Source: Ancylomarina sp. DW003 (lineage in GTDB: Bacteria > Bacteroidota > Bacteroidia > Bacteroidales > Marinifilaceae). Taken from it: 64,000 nt of DNA. The stretch is from the NCBI RefSeq assembly GCF_029029505.1, contig NZ_JAKJSD010000004.1:124001-188000 (forward strand), read 5' to 3'. Made by a program: the position numbers and the translations under genes. How positions within the stretch are numbered: position 1 is the first letter of the stretch; the number at the start of each line of letters is the position of its first letter. Under the pieces are notes generated by a model, which was given only the letters and a program-made list of their open reading frames with translations, searched no databases and was not told where the DNA came from. Below, piece after piece: positions 44,941 through 54,019 of the stretch.

Positions 44941-45551
44941 TATTCTGTTCTGATATGATCGGCTTTTACACTATCAATTTTACTGAAGCGTTCAATAATT
45001 TTTTCGACTTCACTCTGCCTGATGCTTAGTGTGATTCTACAAGTGAGGTTAAAATCCTGATCAATCTGCAAAGATTGTTCTTCTTTTATTATACGCATGA
45101 CATCGTTCATAACAAGATAGTCAAAATGTATGTCGTAAATGTCGTTCACGGTTTTTTCAATAATCTCTGCGTTGGAAATTGCATCAAAAGCCGCGGTTTT
45201 GTAGGCATGTATTAGGCCACTCACGCCAAGTTTAGTACCGCCAAAATATCTAACAACAACTATCAAGATATTTGTTAACTCAGAAGACAATATCTGCCCC
45301 AAAATAGGCTTCCCGGCAGTCGATGAAGGTTCACCATCATCATTAGCGCGAAAGTTCTTCTTATCCGCTCCTAGCATGTATGCATAGCAATGGTGACGAG
45401 CATCGTAATAATCCTTTTTTAATTTGTCAATTGCAGCTTTAATATCTTCTTCGCAGCTGACGGGAAAAGCATATGTAATAAACTTGCTTCCTTTCTCCTT
45501 GTATATTCCTTCAGATACGGTTTGTATAGTTTTGTAGCTATCAGTTTGCAT
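44940..45551 (-). CDS. YigZ/IMPACT family protein
   Basis: The 203-residue cytoplasmic protein has the UPF0029/IMPACT N-terminal domain (about 15-120) with KGSKFITYAFPV, ARHHCYAYMLG, NDDGEPSSTAGKPIL and VVRYFGGTKLGVSGLIHAYKTAA, followed by a C-terminal YigZ domain. Homologues are linked to translation regulation, but the biochemical role is not settled. It starts 24 bases after the EamA gene ends and is probably co-transcribed with it. Confidence 0.9.
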   Translation of the reverse strand: MQTDSYKTIQTVSEGIYKEKGSKFITYAFPVSCEEDIKAAIDKLKKDYYDARHHCYAYMLGADKKNFRANDDGEPSSTAGKPILGQILSSELTNILIVVVRYFGGTKLGVSGLIHAYKTAAFDAISNAEIIEKTVNDIYDIHFDYLVMNDVMRIIKEEQSLQIDQDFNLTCRITLSIRQSEVEKIIERFSKIDSVKADHIRTE

Positions 45552-45575
45552 AATGAATCATTTGAATTGCATTAA

Positions 45576-46436
45576 CTATTGGGCTAAAATGATAATTGCA
45601 ATAAACGCTAGTGCAATTCCTAAATAGTTGAGTTTGCTAATTTTCTCTTTATAAATGAAAAGTCCAAATATAAGAGATAAGGATACAATACCAATATTAA
45701 CCATACTAAAAACAACAGAACTTTTAAATCCGGAATCATTTAAAGATGCAATCAGATAGTAAAGAGAACCAAAATTTACGATTCCTAACAAAGATCCTCC
45801 GATAAGAGTCTTTAGTTTAATAAGCTCTGTTAATGATCTGTTTTTAATGTATAAGCTAATAAGTCCAGCTATAGCGGCAATGGCAAATAAAACCAGAGAA
45901 AACAGGGCAGAACCTCCATTGGTTAGAAAGGTTTCTTGTGAGTACTTTACCAGAGTGTCGACCAAACCTGCTCCAAAAAATAATGATATTGGTAGCCACA
46001 AATGTTTGATTTTATTCGACTTGTTTGATGGTTTGTATACCGCCAATATAATTGACAATACCGCCATCGTAAAACCAATAATCATCAATTGATTTACAGA
46101 TTCATGGAAGTATAAAATGGAGAATAGGATAGGAATGATAAATGACATTTTGCTAGCTAAACTTGTAATTGTAATACCAGCTTTTTGAAATGATTTGCCA
46201 ATGATAAAAAAGACAACTATAAATAAGAGACCAATTAAAAGGGCAAAAGCTAGCCAATCTTGTTCAAATATGTGTTGTAATGAAATTGATTTTCCTGATA
46301 TAATATATCCCAAAAATCCTGCAATAATATAATTGATAACAATGGCTGGTAAAATTTCAATTTTGAATTTTTCAAAACTTTTAAAACAGATTAAAATACC
46401 AGTTGATGATAATATTGCTAGAAGAATGAGAAACAT
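45576..46436 (-). CDS. EamA/DMT family membrane transporter
   Basis: The 286-residue inner-membrane protein has about ten hydrophobic segments arranged as two EamA repeats. The first half includes YFHESVNQLMIIGFTMAVLSIIL and the second includes LIFGLFIYKEKISKLNYLGIALAFIAII, each with the E-(K/S) turn typical of the family. Family members export metabolites or amino acids, but the substrate is unknown. A terminator for the upstream dnaA gene lies just before it. Confidence 0.8.
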   Translation of the reverse strand: MFLILLAILSSTGILICFKSFEKFKIEILPAIVINYIIAGFLGYIISGKSISLQHIFEQDWLAFALLIGLLFIVVFFIIGKSFQKAGITITSLASKMSFIIPILFSILYFHESVNQLMIIGFTMAVLSIILAVYKPSNKSNKIKHLWLPISLFFGAGLVDTLVKYSQETFLTNGGSALFSLVLFAIAAIAGLISLYIKNRSLTELIKLKTLIGGSLLGIVNFGSLYYLIASLNDSGFKSSVVFSMVNIGIVSLSLIFGLFIYKEKISKLNYLGIALAFIAIIILAQ

Positions 46437-46462
46437 ATCTAATTTAATTAAAGTTTATTGTC

Positions 46463-46493
46463 AAAAAAAGAGCTGCTCTTTTAAGAACAGCTC
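46463..46493 (-). terminator. dnaA terminator
   Basis: On the minus strand GAGCTGTTCT and AGAGCAGCTC pair (one G-U) around a short A-rich loop and are followed by seven T. Confidence 0.8.
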
Positions 46494-46529
46494 CTTTATA
46501 TATTTTTAAATTGTAAGGCCTGTTGGTGC

Positions 46530-47960
46530 TTACATTTTTAATTTTTTATTTATCTCATCAATTTGAGTTTTGAATGCTCGATCCGTATCAATCAGATTGT
46601 TTACCGTTTTGCAAGCATGAAGAACAGTAGCATGATCTTTTTTACCAATTTGTGAACCAATAGTCGATAACGAAGCTTTAGTCATCGATTTTGAAAAATA
46701 CATGGCAATTTGACGAGCTTGAACAATTTCACGTTTTCTTGTTTTAGCCTGAAGAAGATCAACTGGCATATTGAAATGATCGCAAACAATTTTTTGAATG
46801 TAATCAATAGAAATTTCACGCTTCGTATTTTTCACCAATTTATCGATGATTTCAACTGCTAGCTCAAGATTAAGTTCTTTTTTATTTAGAGTTGATTGAG
46901 CTAAAAGTGAAATTAAAGCACCTTCTAGTTCACGAACATTGTTGATGACGTGTGTAGCAATATATTCAATGACATCATTCTCAAGAATGATTCCATCCTT
47001 ATAAGCTTTTTGTTGCAAAATACGAACTCTTGTTTCGTAATCAGGATTTTGCAAATCTGCTGATAATCCCCATTTAAAACGCGAAAGTAAACGATTCTCC
47101 ATTCCTTTCAATTCAATGGGTGCTTTATCAGATGTCAAAATTAATTGCTTACCTGATTGGTGCAGATGGTTGAAAATGTGGAAAAATGTATTTTGTGTTT
47201 TTTCTTTACCAGCTAATTCTTGAATATCGTCAATAATTAAGATATCGATCATTTGATAGAAATGAAGGAAGTCATTTTTATTGTTGTTACGAATTGCTTC
47301 AGTAAACTGAGTTTGGAATTTTTGAGAGCTTACGTATAAAACTGTCTTTTCAGGATGTAATTCTTTTGCTTTTAACCCTATTGATTGAGCTAAATGTGTC
47401 TTCCCTAATCCAGAATCACCATATAATACAAGAGGATTAAATGCAGTTCCACCAGGATTCTCCGAAACGGCCCAACCTGCTGAACGAGCTAAACGATTAC
47501 AGTCACCTTCAATAAAGTTAGCAAAAGTATAATCCGGGTTTAGTTGAGAATCAATTTGTAATTTTTTTATACCAGGAATTACAAATGGATTTTTGATGCT
47601 TGGTTCCTCTTGTGAAAAAGGATTCTTTACTGGACGATTTTTTGTGTTTGCCGGATTATTTCCAGGCACAACAACTGATAATGGTTTCACATCTTTCATG
47701 TGATTATTTTCCATTACCACATTATATTCCAGTTTTGCACTAGCCCCAAGTTCTTTTCTTAAAGTCTTTCTAAGAAGATCAATATATTTCTCTTCCAGAT
47801 ACTCATAGAAAAAATGACTAGGTACCTGTAAAGTAAGAATTTCATTCTCCAATTTCAGTGGTACAATAGGTTGAAACCATGTACTATAACTGATTGGCGA
47901 AACATTATCCTTAATTACCGATAAGCAATTTTCCCAGATTTGGAAGTGATTATTGTTCAT
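46530..47960 (-). CDS. dnaA: Chromosomal replication initiator protein DnaA
   Basis: DnaA opens the replication origin and loads DnaB. The 476 residues show domain I (1-90), a linker (about 90-130), the AAA+ domain with Walker A GDSGLGKTHLAQ (about 187-198), Walker B IDILIIDDIQEL and sensor region GMENRLLSRFKWGL, and domain IV (about 380-476) with the DNA-binding signature KKDHATVLHAC. The genes usually next to dnaA (dnaN, recF) are absent. The upstream 507 bases show no obvious DnaA boxes. Confidence 0.97.
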   Translation of the reverse strand: MNNNHFQIWENCLSVIKDNVSPISYSTWFQPIVPLKLENEILTLQVPSHFFYEYLEEKYIDLLRKTLRKELGASAKLEYNVVMENNHMKDVKPLSVVVPGNNPANTKNRPVKNPFSQEEPSIKNPFVIPGIKKLQIDSQLNPDYTFANFIEGDCNRLARSAGWAVSENPGGTAFNPLVLYGDSGLGKTHLAQSIGLKAKELHPEKTVLYVSSQKFQTQFTEAIRNNNKNDFLHFYQMIDILIIDDIQELAGKEKTQNTFFHIFNHLHQSGKQLILTSDKAPIELKGMENRLLSRFKWGLSADLQNPDYETRVRILQQKAYKDGIILENDVIEYIATHVINNVRELEGALISLLAQSTLNKKELNLELAVEIIDKLVKNTKREISIDYIQKIVCDHFNMPVDLLQAKTRKREIVQARQIAMYFSKSMTKASLSTIGSQIGKKDHATVLHACKTVNNLIDTDRAFKTQIDEINKKLKM

Positions 47961-48467
47961 TTCTTGTTCAGAATTTTAAGTCGTTTTAATGGTTAGATTT
48001 TGTTGGGTCATGCAAATTTGGATAAAAAAAAAATGTAAAAAAAATGATTTTAAACTTGACTTTTAAAAAAGAAGATTTAGCCCTTGAAACATCAGGTGTT
48101 AGAGGGTGAAAAAAAATAATAAAAAAATTAAATACTGATAGTCAATACGTTAAGAGCTGGTTGGTGCCTAAGTTGTTGGTTGATAGGATATTTGCCAAAT
48201 ACAAGTTTATTCGTTTTAAATAAAGAAATCTATTGCTAAATGTTAACAATATAATTGAGTTGTTAGATCATTTATTTGTATGGAATTATTAGCTTTTAAA
48301 GGGAGATTTGATCGAATAATTTAATCATAATTGAAGTTCAAAAATTAATGAAAGTTATAAGATTTTTTTAAGTATTAAGAATGATGATTTTATACCCTTC
48401 GATTTCGAAGATTTGTTCAGTTAAAATTATTTTTATAAATTTGATATCAAAATAATATCAAAAACAT
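47961..48467. other. Divergent region upstream of dnaA, no gene seen
   Basis: These 507 very AT-rich bases separate dnaA from the SPFH gene. I looked for DnaA boxes (TTATCCACA and its complement) and found none. There are A/T tracts near 48025-48050 and 48110-48125 but no iterons or clear GATC cluster. It probably holds the two divergent promoters. Confidence 0.45.
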
Positions 48468-48473
48468 ATGATT

Positions 48474-49328
48474 ATGAAACAGGAAAAAGATTTTACCCCT
48501 ATATCGGGCTATTTTATGGTATTTTTAGTTTTAATTTTACTCTTAACTGGAATTTTTGGACTAGCAGTTATCAATCATCCTGCATTCATTATTGCTCTTT
48601 TGGTAGGTGTTTTTATTACACCAGGTTTTGCAATTGTAAATCCGAACCAATCTGTAGTATTAATTTTATTTGGAGAATATAAAGGAACGGTAAAGGTTAA
48701 TGGTTTTTTCTGGGTTAATCCATTTTTTTCGAAGAGAAAAGTATCTTTGCGAGCACGCAATCTTGATAGTGATCCGATAAAGGTGAATGATAAGATAGGT
48801 AATCCAATAATGATTGGTGTTGTTCTGGTTTGGAGAGTTAAAGATACCTATAAGGCAACTTTTGATGTTAATGATTATGCGAATTTTGTAGCAATCCAAT
48901 CAGAGGCAGCAATTCGAGGTATGGCTGGATCGTATCCATATGATAATTTCGAAGATGAAATGGCAGAAATTACACTACGATCAGGAGGAAATGAAGTAAG
49001 CGAACTATTGGAGAGAGAGCTGTCTGAGAGATTGGCAATTGCTGGTATCGAAGTGATGGAGGCTAGAATTAATTACTTAGCATATGCAGCTGAAATTGCT
49101 GGAGCAATGTTGCGTCGTCAGCAAGCAACTGCTGTCGTAGCGGCTCGATTCAAAATTGTAGAAGGTGCAGTAAGTATGGTTGAAATGGCTCTTGAGCAAT
49201 TGAAAGAAAAAGATGTAATTGAACTTGATGAGGAGAAGAAAGCTACAATGGTGAGCAGTTTAATGGTTGTTCTTTGCTCAGATAAAGATGCTACACCTGT
49301 TTTAAATACAGGTAGTTTGTATCAATAA
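48474..49328 (+). CDS. SPFH/band-7 domain membrane protein
   Basis: The protein of about 284 residues has two adjacent N-terminal hydrophobic segments (about 12-55) and then a band-7 domain (about 55-215; NPNQSVVLILFGEYKGTVKVNG, RARNLDSDPIKVNDKIGNP). A C-terminal helical part (AGAMLRRQQATAVVAARFKIVEGAVSMVE) follows. SPFH proteins form large membrane rings that organise microdomains or protect proteases. I take ATG 48474 (MKQEKDF); an in-frame ATG at 48468 is equally possible. A small ribbon-helix-helix gene follows at 9 bases. Confidence 0.87.
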   Translation: MKQEKDFTPISGYFMVFLVLILLLTGIFGLAVINHPAFIIALLVGVFITPGFAIVNPNQSVVLILFGEYKGTVKVNGFFWVNPFFSKRKVSLRARNLDSDPIKVNDKIGNPIMIGVVLVWRVKDTYKATFDVNDYANFVAIQSEAAIRGMAGSYPYDNFEDEMAEITLRSGGNEVSELLERELSERLAIAGIEVMEARINYLAYAAEIAGAMLRRQQATAVVAARFKIVEGAVSMVEMALEQLKEKDVIELDEEKKATMVSSLMVVLCSDKDATPVLNTGSLYQ

Positions 49329-49337
49329 TTATTTAAT

Positions 49338-49529
49338 ATGGCGAAAAAAAAATCCTTTGTTTTGCGTTTAGATCCAGAAATCTACAAGAAATTGGAGAAG
49401 TGGGCTGCTGATGAATTTCGGAGTTCCAATGGACAAATCGAATGGATTATCGATAGAGCTCTTAAAGAATCGGGGCGTATAAAAAATGATGCGCCGATTT
49501 CTGAAGATCTTGATGAAGATGATAAATGA
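49338..49529 (+). CDS. Arc/MetJ-type ribbon-helix-helix protein
   Basis: The 63-residue protein has a beta-strand KKSFVLRLDP followed by two helices (EIYKKLEKWAADEF and NGQIEWIIDRALKESG), the ribbon-helix-helix fold of Arc-like DNA binders. An acidic tail (SEDLDEDDK) follows. It starts 9 bases after the SPFH gene and shares its terminator, so it likely regulates or acts with that protein; it might also bind the SPFH protein instead of DNA. The fold is visible; the role is inferred. Confidence 0.8.
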   Translation: MAKKKSFVLRLDPEIYKKLEKWAADEFRSSNGQIEWIIDRALKESGRIKNDAPISEDLDEDDK

Positions 49530-49534
49530 ATTAG

Positions 49535-49567
49535 GAGGTTATTGCAGGTCAATAACCTCTTTTTTTA
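49535..49567 (+). terminator. Terminator of the SPFH-RHH operon
   Basis: GAGGTTATTG, loop CAGGT, CAATAACCTC forms a 10-bp stem followed by eight T. Confidence 0.9.
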
Positions 49568-49644
49568 TTTCTAGATTTGTTACTTTTAGTCAAGAAAAAG
49601 ACTCTCTTACCCTTTTTTTGCAAATATTATATAGCTTTGCAAAT

Positions 49645-49825
49645 GTATTGGTTTCCTAATTTCAGGAATTAAAAGGGAATCCGGAAAGAAGCCGGAGCTG
49701 TACCCGCAGCTGTATGTCCTGCTCGACTTGTTCGAACAATATATCCAAACATTATAACCACTATCTTTTCGAGAGATTGAAGAAATGGGAAGGAGTTTGG
49801 ATGGATGAGCCAGAAGACCTGCCTA
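49645..49825 (+). promoter_or_regulatory. Cobalamin riboswitch
   Basis: The conserved parts occur in order: AAAAGGGAAT near 49671, CCGGA...GCCGGAGCTGTACCCGCA around 49681-49708 (the B12-box core with GCTGTACCCGCAGCTGTA), and GATGAGCCAGAAGACCTGCC at 49804-49823 (the 3' closing part). A TAGCTTTG box (49632-49639) fits a promoter -7 element just upstream. It should repress the BtuFCD-like genes when adenosylcobalamin is plentiful. Confidence 0.92.
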
Positions 49826-49919
49826 AAAAATAATTTATTCGTAACTTCGGGAGTTGAGTAACGGAATCATTGCTTCTGGCATTGGCTTCTTTTCTACTTC
49901 CCATTCTAATTTTTATGTA

Positions 49920-51101
49920 ATGGGTGTTCGTCAAATGTTGCAACTAAGCTTAGTTCTTAGTGTTTTTTTTATTTCTTCATGTGGAGATGCTCCTAAAAAG
50001 AAATCTTCTTCAGGGATTGAAACCCAATCTGTCCTAATTGATTCTTCGTTTTATTTTGAATCCAATATTAAGCATGCAAAAGGTTTTAAAATCGAATTGC
50101 ACGAAGGGTATAAAGAATTGTCTGTACTTGATCCATGGAAAAAAGATCAAATTTTTCAAAAATATTACCTGGTTCCTCGGGGAGGGAAGTCAAATTTAAA
50201 GTTACCAGATGATGGACAAATAATTGAAGTTCCAATACGAAGTATTGCAGCTTTATCTAGTACTCAAATAGGAATCTTGGATTTTCTGGATGTCATTGAT
50301 AAAGTGGTTGCAGTTTCTCTTCCAGATAGGGTTTATAACGAAGGTTTGGTTAATAGAGTTGATGCTGGTGAAGTTATTGGAGTTGGGCATGGAGCAACTT
50401 TGGATTTTGAAAGAATTGTAGATTTATCTCCGGAACTTGTTATGGTTGCGGGTTTTATGAAGATAACGAAGGATGAGACAAAATTAATAAATGCGGGTTT
50501 ACCTGTCGCATTTAATATTGAATGGATGGAAAGTAGTCCTTTGGCACGTGCTGAGTGGGCGAAGTTTATAGCTTCGTTTTTCAATAAGGAAGAGAAAGCT
50601 GATAAGCTGTTTAACGATCTTGAAAAACGATATAATTCAGTTAAAACTAAAATCACCCACATAAAGGATAAGCCTGATGTAATTTCAGGATATCATTATA
50701 AAGGAGTTTGGTATATGCCTGGTGGACAGAGCTATTTAGCACAGTTGTTGCGCGATGCCGAGGGCGAATATTGTTGGTTTTCAGATTCGAGCCAAGGTAG
50801 TATCCCTTTGAGTTTTGAAGTCGTTTTGGAGAAACAATCTGGATCTAAAATTTGGTTCGGCCCAGCCCAGTGCCGCACCCTTAAGGAGATGAGAGATATG
50901 GACGAAAGATATACGTTGTTTCAAGCTTATAAAGATGGACAAGTATATTCAGTAACTCAAAGAAAGAACAAAAGGGGAGCAAATGACTATTACGAATCTG
51001 GGGTAATTAGACCTGATTTGATGTTGAAAGATGTTGCAAAAGTTTTGCACCCGGAATTGTTCCCAAATTATGATTTGTATTTTTACCAAAAATTGGAATA
51101 A
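49920..51101 (+). CDS. btuF: Cobalamin-type ABC transporter substrate-binding lipoprotein (BtuF-like)
   Basis: The periplasm-facing lipoprotein of about 393 residues has the signal and lipobox VFFISSCGD. The body has the helical-backbone (TroA/FecB) fold: VPIRSIAALSSTQIGILDFLD at the N-lobe, LSPELVMVAGF and a C-lobe with VISGYHYKGVWYMPGGQSYLAQLLRDA. I take ATG 49920 as start; a TTG at 49854 lies in the riboswitch expression platform. The riboswitch upstream and permease/ATPase downstream point to a corrinoid ligand. Confidence 0.86.
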   Translation: MGVRQMLQLSLVLSVFFISSCGDAPKKKSSSGIETQSVLIDSSFYFESNIKHAKGFKIELHEGYKELSVLDPWKKDQIFQKYYLVPRGGKSNLKLPDDGQIIEVPIRSIAALSSTQIGILDFLDVIDKVVAVSLPDRVYNEGLVNRVDAGEVIGVGHGATLDFERIVDLSPELVMVAGFMKITKDETKLINAGLPVAFNIEWMESSPLARAEWAKFIASFFNKEEKADKLFNDLEKRYNSVKTKITHIKDKPDVISGYHYKGVWYMPGGQSYLAQLLRDAEGEYCWFSDSSQGSIPLSFEVVLEKQSGSKIWFGPAQCRTLKEMRDMDERYTLFQAYKDGQVYSVTQRKNKRGANDYYESGVIRPDLMLKDVAKVLHPELFPNYDLYFYQKLE

Positions 51102-51115
51102 TTAAAGATTAAGGA

Positions 51116-52156
51116 ATGCAAAATAAAACCAAAATTCTTCTGTTTGTCAGTCTGTTCGTTCTGATCGCAGTTTTTTTAATCGCAGATTTGATTCTTGGAA
51201 GTGTGAAGATTCCTTCAGATAAGATATTAGCAATTCTGATGGGAGAGGATGTCAAAGCTTCATGGAATTATATTATTTTAAATTTTAGGTTACCAAAGGC
51301 ATTTACTGCCATACTTGTTGGTGCAGGATTATCAGTTTCTGGCTTAATGATGCAAACTTTGTTTCGTAATCCATTAGCAGGTCCTTATGTTCTTGGAATT
51401 AGCTCTGGTGCTAGCTTAGGAGTTGCATTAATGGTTATGGCTTCTGTTTTGTTGCCAGGTGTATTTGGTGTTGTTTATAGCTTCCTGGGAAGTTGGGCAT
51501 TGGTTGTTGCGGCAATTGTAGGAGCTTCAATAATTTTTGTGATTATTGGTATGGCTTCAATACGGATTTCCGATAGTGTTTCTTTACTGATAATAGGAAT
51601 CATGTTTGGTAGTATAACGGGGGCTGTAGTCAATATTCTACAATATTTTTCTGATCCGGAACAGTTGCAAAGCTTTATCGTATGGACTTTTGGTAGTTTA
51701 AGTGGTGTAGCGTGGACTGAAATGCAGTTGATGGCACCTGTTGTTGTTATCGGTTTGCTGATGTCTTTTGTATTGATAAAACCTTTGGATGCTCTCTTAT
51801 TAGGAGAAAATTATGCGAGAGGAGTTGGAATCTCTGTTAATAGAACACGTACTTGGGTTATTATTAGCACAGCGCTTGTTGCAGGTACTTTGACAGCTTT
51901 TACAGGGCCAATTGCTTTTATAGGAGTTGCTGTACCACATATGGCACGAGCAATATTTGGAACGGCCAGTCATAAGGTTCTGTTACCAGCGGTTGTTCTG
52001 ATTGGTGCAGCATTGATGTTAGTTTGTGATATTTTGTCACAGGTTCCAGGTAACCAAACGACTTTACCTATCAATTCTGTAACAGCGATATTTGGTGGTC
52101 CCGTTGTGATATGGGTAATTGTTAGAAGTCGAAGCGTGAAAGCATCTTTTTCTTAA
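51116..52156 (+). CDS. btuC: FecCD-family ABC permease (BtuC-like)
   Basis: The 346-residue inner-membrane permease has about ten membrane helices. FecCD signatures include LRLPKAFTAILVGAGLSVSGLMMQ-type motifs (about 55-80; split here as RLPKAFTAILVGAG and SGLMMQTLFRNPLAGP), GISSGASLG, and the cytosolic coupling region GPIAFIGVAVPHMAR (about 263-277). It starts 14 bases after the binding protein. With the riboswitch it forms a B12 (or other corrinoid) import system. Confidence 0.92.
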   Translation: MQNKTKILLFVSLFVLIAVFLIADLILGSVKIPSDKILAILMGEDVKASWNYIILNFRLPKAFTAILVGAGLSVSGLMMQTLFRNPLAGPYVLGISSGASLGVALMVMASVLLPGVFGVVYSFLGSWALVVAAIVGASIIFVIIGMASIRISDSVSLLIIGIMFGSITGAVVNILQYFSDPEQLQSFIVWTFGSLSGVAWTEMQLMAPVVVIGLLMSFVLIKPLDALLLGENYARGVGISVNRTRTWVIISTALVAGTLTAFTGPIAFIGVAVPHMARAIFGTASHKVLLPAVVLIGAALMLVCDILSQVPGNQTTLPINSVTAIFGGPVVIWVIVRSRSVKASFS

Positions 52157-52207
52157 AATATAAATCTATGATTTTATTTTGAACCATAGATTGAAAAACT
52201 AATTGTT

Positions 52208-53224
52208 GTGGGTGATAATTACTGTAAAGACATATTGGAAACCGAAGGTTTAGCAATAGGATATAAGCAAAAGAGGAGTGAAGATTTGTGTCTTTTATCT
52301 GATCTTAATTTGACTATTTGTAGAGGTGAATTGGTATGCCTTCTGGGACCTAATGGTTCAGGAAAGTCAACTTTGATGCGTACTATAGCAGGTTTGCAAG
52401 CACCACTGAAAGGCAAAACTCTTGTTGAAGGGAAACCTATACGAGAGAGAAATTTTGGTGAGATCGCTCGTTTGTTGAGTATTGTTTTAACGGAGCGTTT
52501 GCAGGTTGGCAACCTTTCAGTCTATCATATAGTCTCTCTAGGAAGGCACCCATACACATCGTGGATGGGGCGTTTGTCTGAAAAAGATGAATCTATGATT
52601 AAGTGGGCACTTGAGCAGGTTGGCCTATGGCAATACGCCAATAAGTTCATTAATCAATTGAGCGATGGAGAACGTCAACGTGTAATGATTGCAAAGGCTC
52701 TTGCACAAGATACACCACTTATCATGTTAGACGAGCCTACAGCTCACCTTGATCTCCCTAACCGGGTTGAAATAATGCGCTTGTTGAGGAGTTTAGCAAA
52801 GGAAACTGATAAGGCTATTTTGTTATCTACCCATGAGTTGGACTTGGCTTTACAAGCGGCTGATCTTATTTGGTTGATGTCGAAGAATCAAGATTTAAGA
52901 ATCGGAGCTCCAGAAGATTTGGTTTTATCGGGAAGTATTGAAGATACTTTTAAGAATAAGTCTTTTAATTTTGATAGAAAGTCAGGTAACTTTATCATGA
53001 ATTATCAAAAGAAAGAGACTATTCAGGTGGTTGGAAACGATGTTATGGGATTTTGGACTCAACGTGCTTTATCTAGGGAAGGTTATCAAGTTACTTGTGA
53101 GGCAACAGGTAATTGTGCTATTCACTTGATTGAAGACAAGAGGGAGTGGGAGATTCATAGGAATGGCAAAATAACGACATGTAAGAATATACAGGAGCTT
53201 TTGCTAGGACTTAAGAGTTCGTAA
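52208..53224 (+). CDS. btuD: ABC transporter ATPase (BtuD-like) with C-terminal extension
   Basis: The ATPase starts at GTG 52208. The ABC domain (about 1-255) has Walker A GPNGSGKST (about 47-55), the signature LSDGERQRV, Walker B PLIMLDEPTAHLDLP and the His switch STHEL. A further 80 residues follow (about 258-338; ending IQELLLGLKSS), rich in beta strands and containing VVGNDVMGFWTQRAL and CEATGNCAIHL. This extension is not part of the minimal BtuD. It could bind the permease or a regulator; its function is unknown. Confidence 0.88.
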   Translation: MGDNYCKDILETEGLAIGYKQKRSEDLCLLSDLNLTICRGELVCLLGPNGSGKSTLMRTIAGLQAPLKGKTLVEGKPIRERNFGEIARLLSIVLTERLQVGNLSVYHIVSLGRHPYTSWMGRLSEKDESMIKWALEQVGLWQYANKFINQLSDGERQRVMIAKALAQDTPLIMLDEPTAHLDLPNRVEIMRLLRSLAKETDKAILLSTHELDLALQAADLIWLMSKNQDLRIGAPEDLVLSGSIEDTFKNKSFNFDRKSGNFIMNYQKKETIQVVGNDVMGFWTQRALSREGYQVTCEATGNCAIHLIEDKREWEIHRNGKITTCKNIQELLLGLKSS

Positions 53225-53621
53225 GGTTTTCATTTATCTAAAGGATGTTATAAGAATAGAAGTTAGTAGCCTGAATAAAGTTTAAATTCTGATAAGAGTG
53301 TATTTTGAAATTTTGTTTCTAACTGTGATGGGTGTGCTGTGGGTTTATAATCAGGCTGTTGAGTGGTTGTTTGCTTCTGATCTCACCTGTATCTCATAGT
53401 TGCAATCTAACTATGGTAATCTTTTTGGATGAAAAAAGACTCAAATTTAGAGCTGTAAGTCAGTGAATATAGGGATTTGAATGTTTATTATGTTGACACT
53501 TTAAAATCATAAAAAAACCGAATTTTTATGCTCTGAAATTTGCAAAGCTTAAGAAAACCGTTATATTTGTGTGTGATTCAGATAGAAATACATTTTTTTT
53601 AACCCAAAAAACTTATAAATT
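53225..53621. other. Intergenic region before the HU gene
   Basis: About 400 bases without a credible gene. It contains the HU promoter at its right end. No terminator with a strong stem was found after btuD, so that transcript may end by another route. Confidence 0.4.
53539..53569 (+). promoter_or_regulatory. Promoter of the HU gene
   Basis: TTTG (53539-53542), an about 19-base spacer and TATATTTG (53562-53569) match both halves of the Bacteroidota consensus. The start should be near 53576, about 45 bases before the ATG. Confidence 0.8.
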
Positions 53622-53894
53622 ATGAACAAGGCTCAATTAATTGAAGCAATGGCTAACAAAGCCGGTTTAACTAAAGCTGATGCAAAAAAAGCTCTTGATG
53701 CTTTTATCGAAACTACTTCTGAAGCTCTTAAAGGTGAAGATAGAGTAGCTCTTATCGGATTTGGTTCATTCTCTGTTTCAACTCGTGAAGCTAGAACTGG
53801 TAGAAACCCACAAACAGGTAAACCAATTGATATTCCAGCTAAAAAAGTTATTAAATTTAAAGCAGGATCTGAGCTTACTGAAGTGGTTCAATAA
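53622..53894 (+). CDS. HU-family DNA-binding protein
   Basis: The 90-residue histone-like protein bends DNA and compacts the nucleoid. It shows the helical dimer part MNKAQLIEAMANKAGLTKADAKKAL and the beta-arm signature GFGSFSVSTREARTGRNPQTG with the conserved Pro at the arm tip, ending FKAGSELTEVVQ. The length is exactly that of HU. It is transcribed alone from a strong promoter and ends at a clear terminator. Confidence 0.96.
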   Translation: MNKAQLIEAMANKAGLTKADAKKALDAFIETTSEALKGEDRVALIGFGSFSVSTREARTGRNPQTGKPIDIPAKKVIKFKAGSELTEVVQ

Positions 53895-53915
53895 TTAGAA
53901 AAAAGAAATTTTAGA

Positions 53916-53943
53916 GGGGGTTAAAAGATAACCTCCTTTTTTA
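53916..53943 (+). terminator. HU gene terminator
   Basis: GGGGGTTA, loop AAAGA, TAACCTCC pairs (one G-U) and is followed by six T. Confidence 0.85.
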
Positions 53944-54019
53944 TATCATTAGGTTATATATAACCTGAATTTAGAATAGCGATAATTTGGTTTATCGCTA
54001 TTTTTAATTTTGAGCAGAT

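Noticed and set aside
47961-48467. Possible replication origin upstream of dnaA
   Set aside because: No DnaA boxes (TTATCCACA or near variants), iterons or clustered GATC sites were found; only AT-richness supports it.
53225-53621. Possible riboswitch or leader before the HU gene
   Set aside because: The promoter lies only about 45 bases before the ATG, leaving no room for a structured leader.
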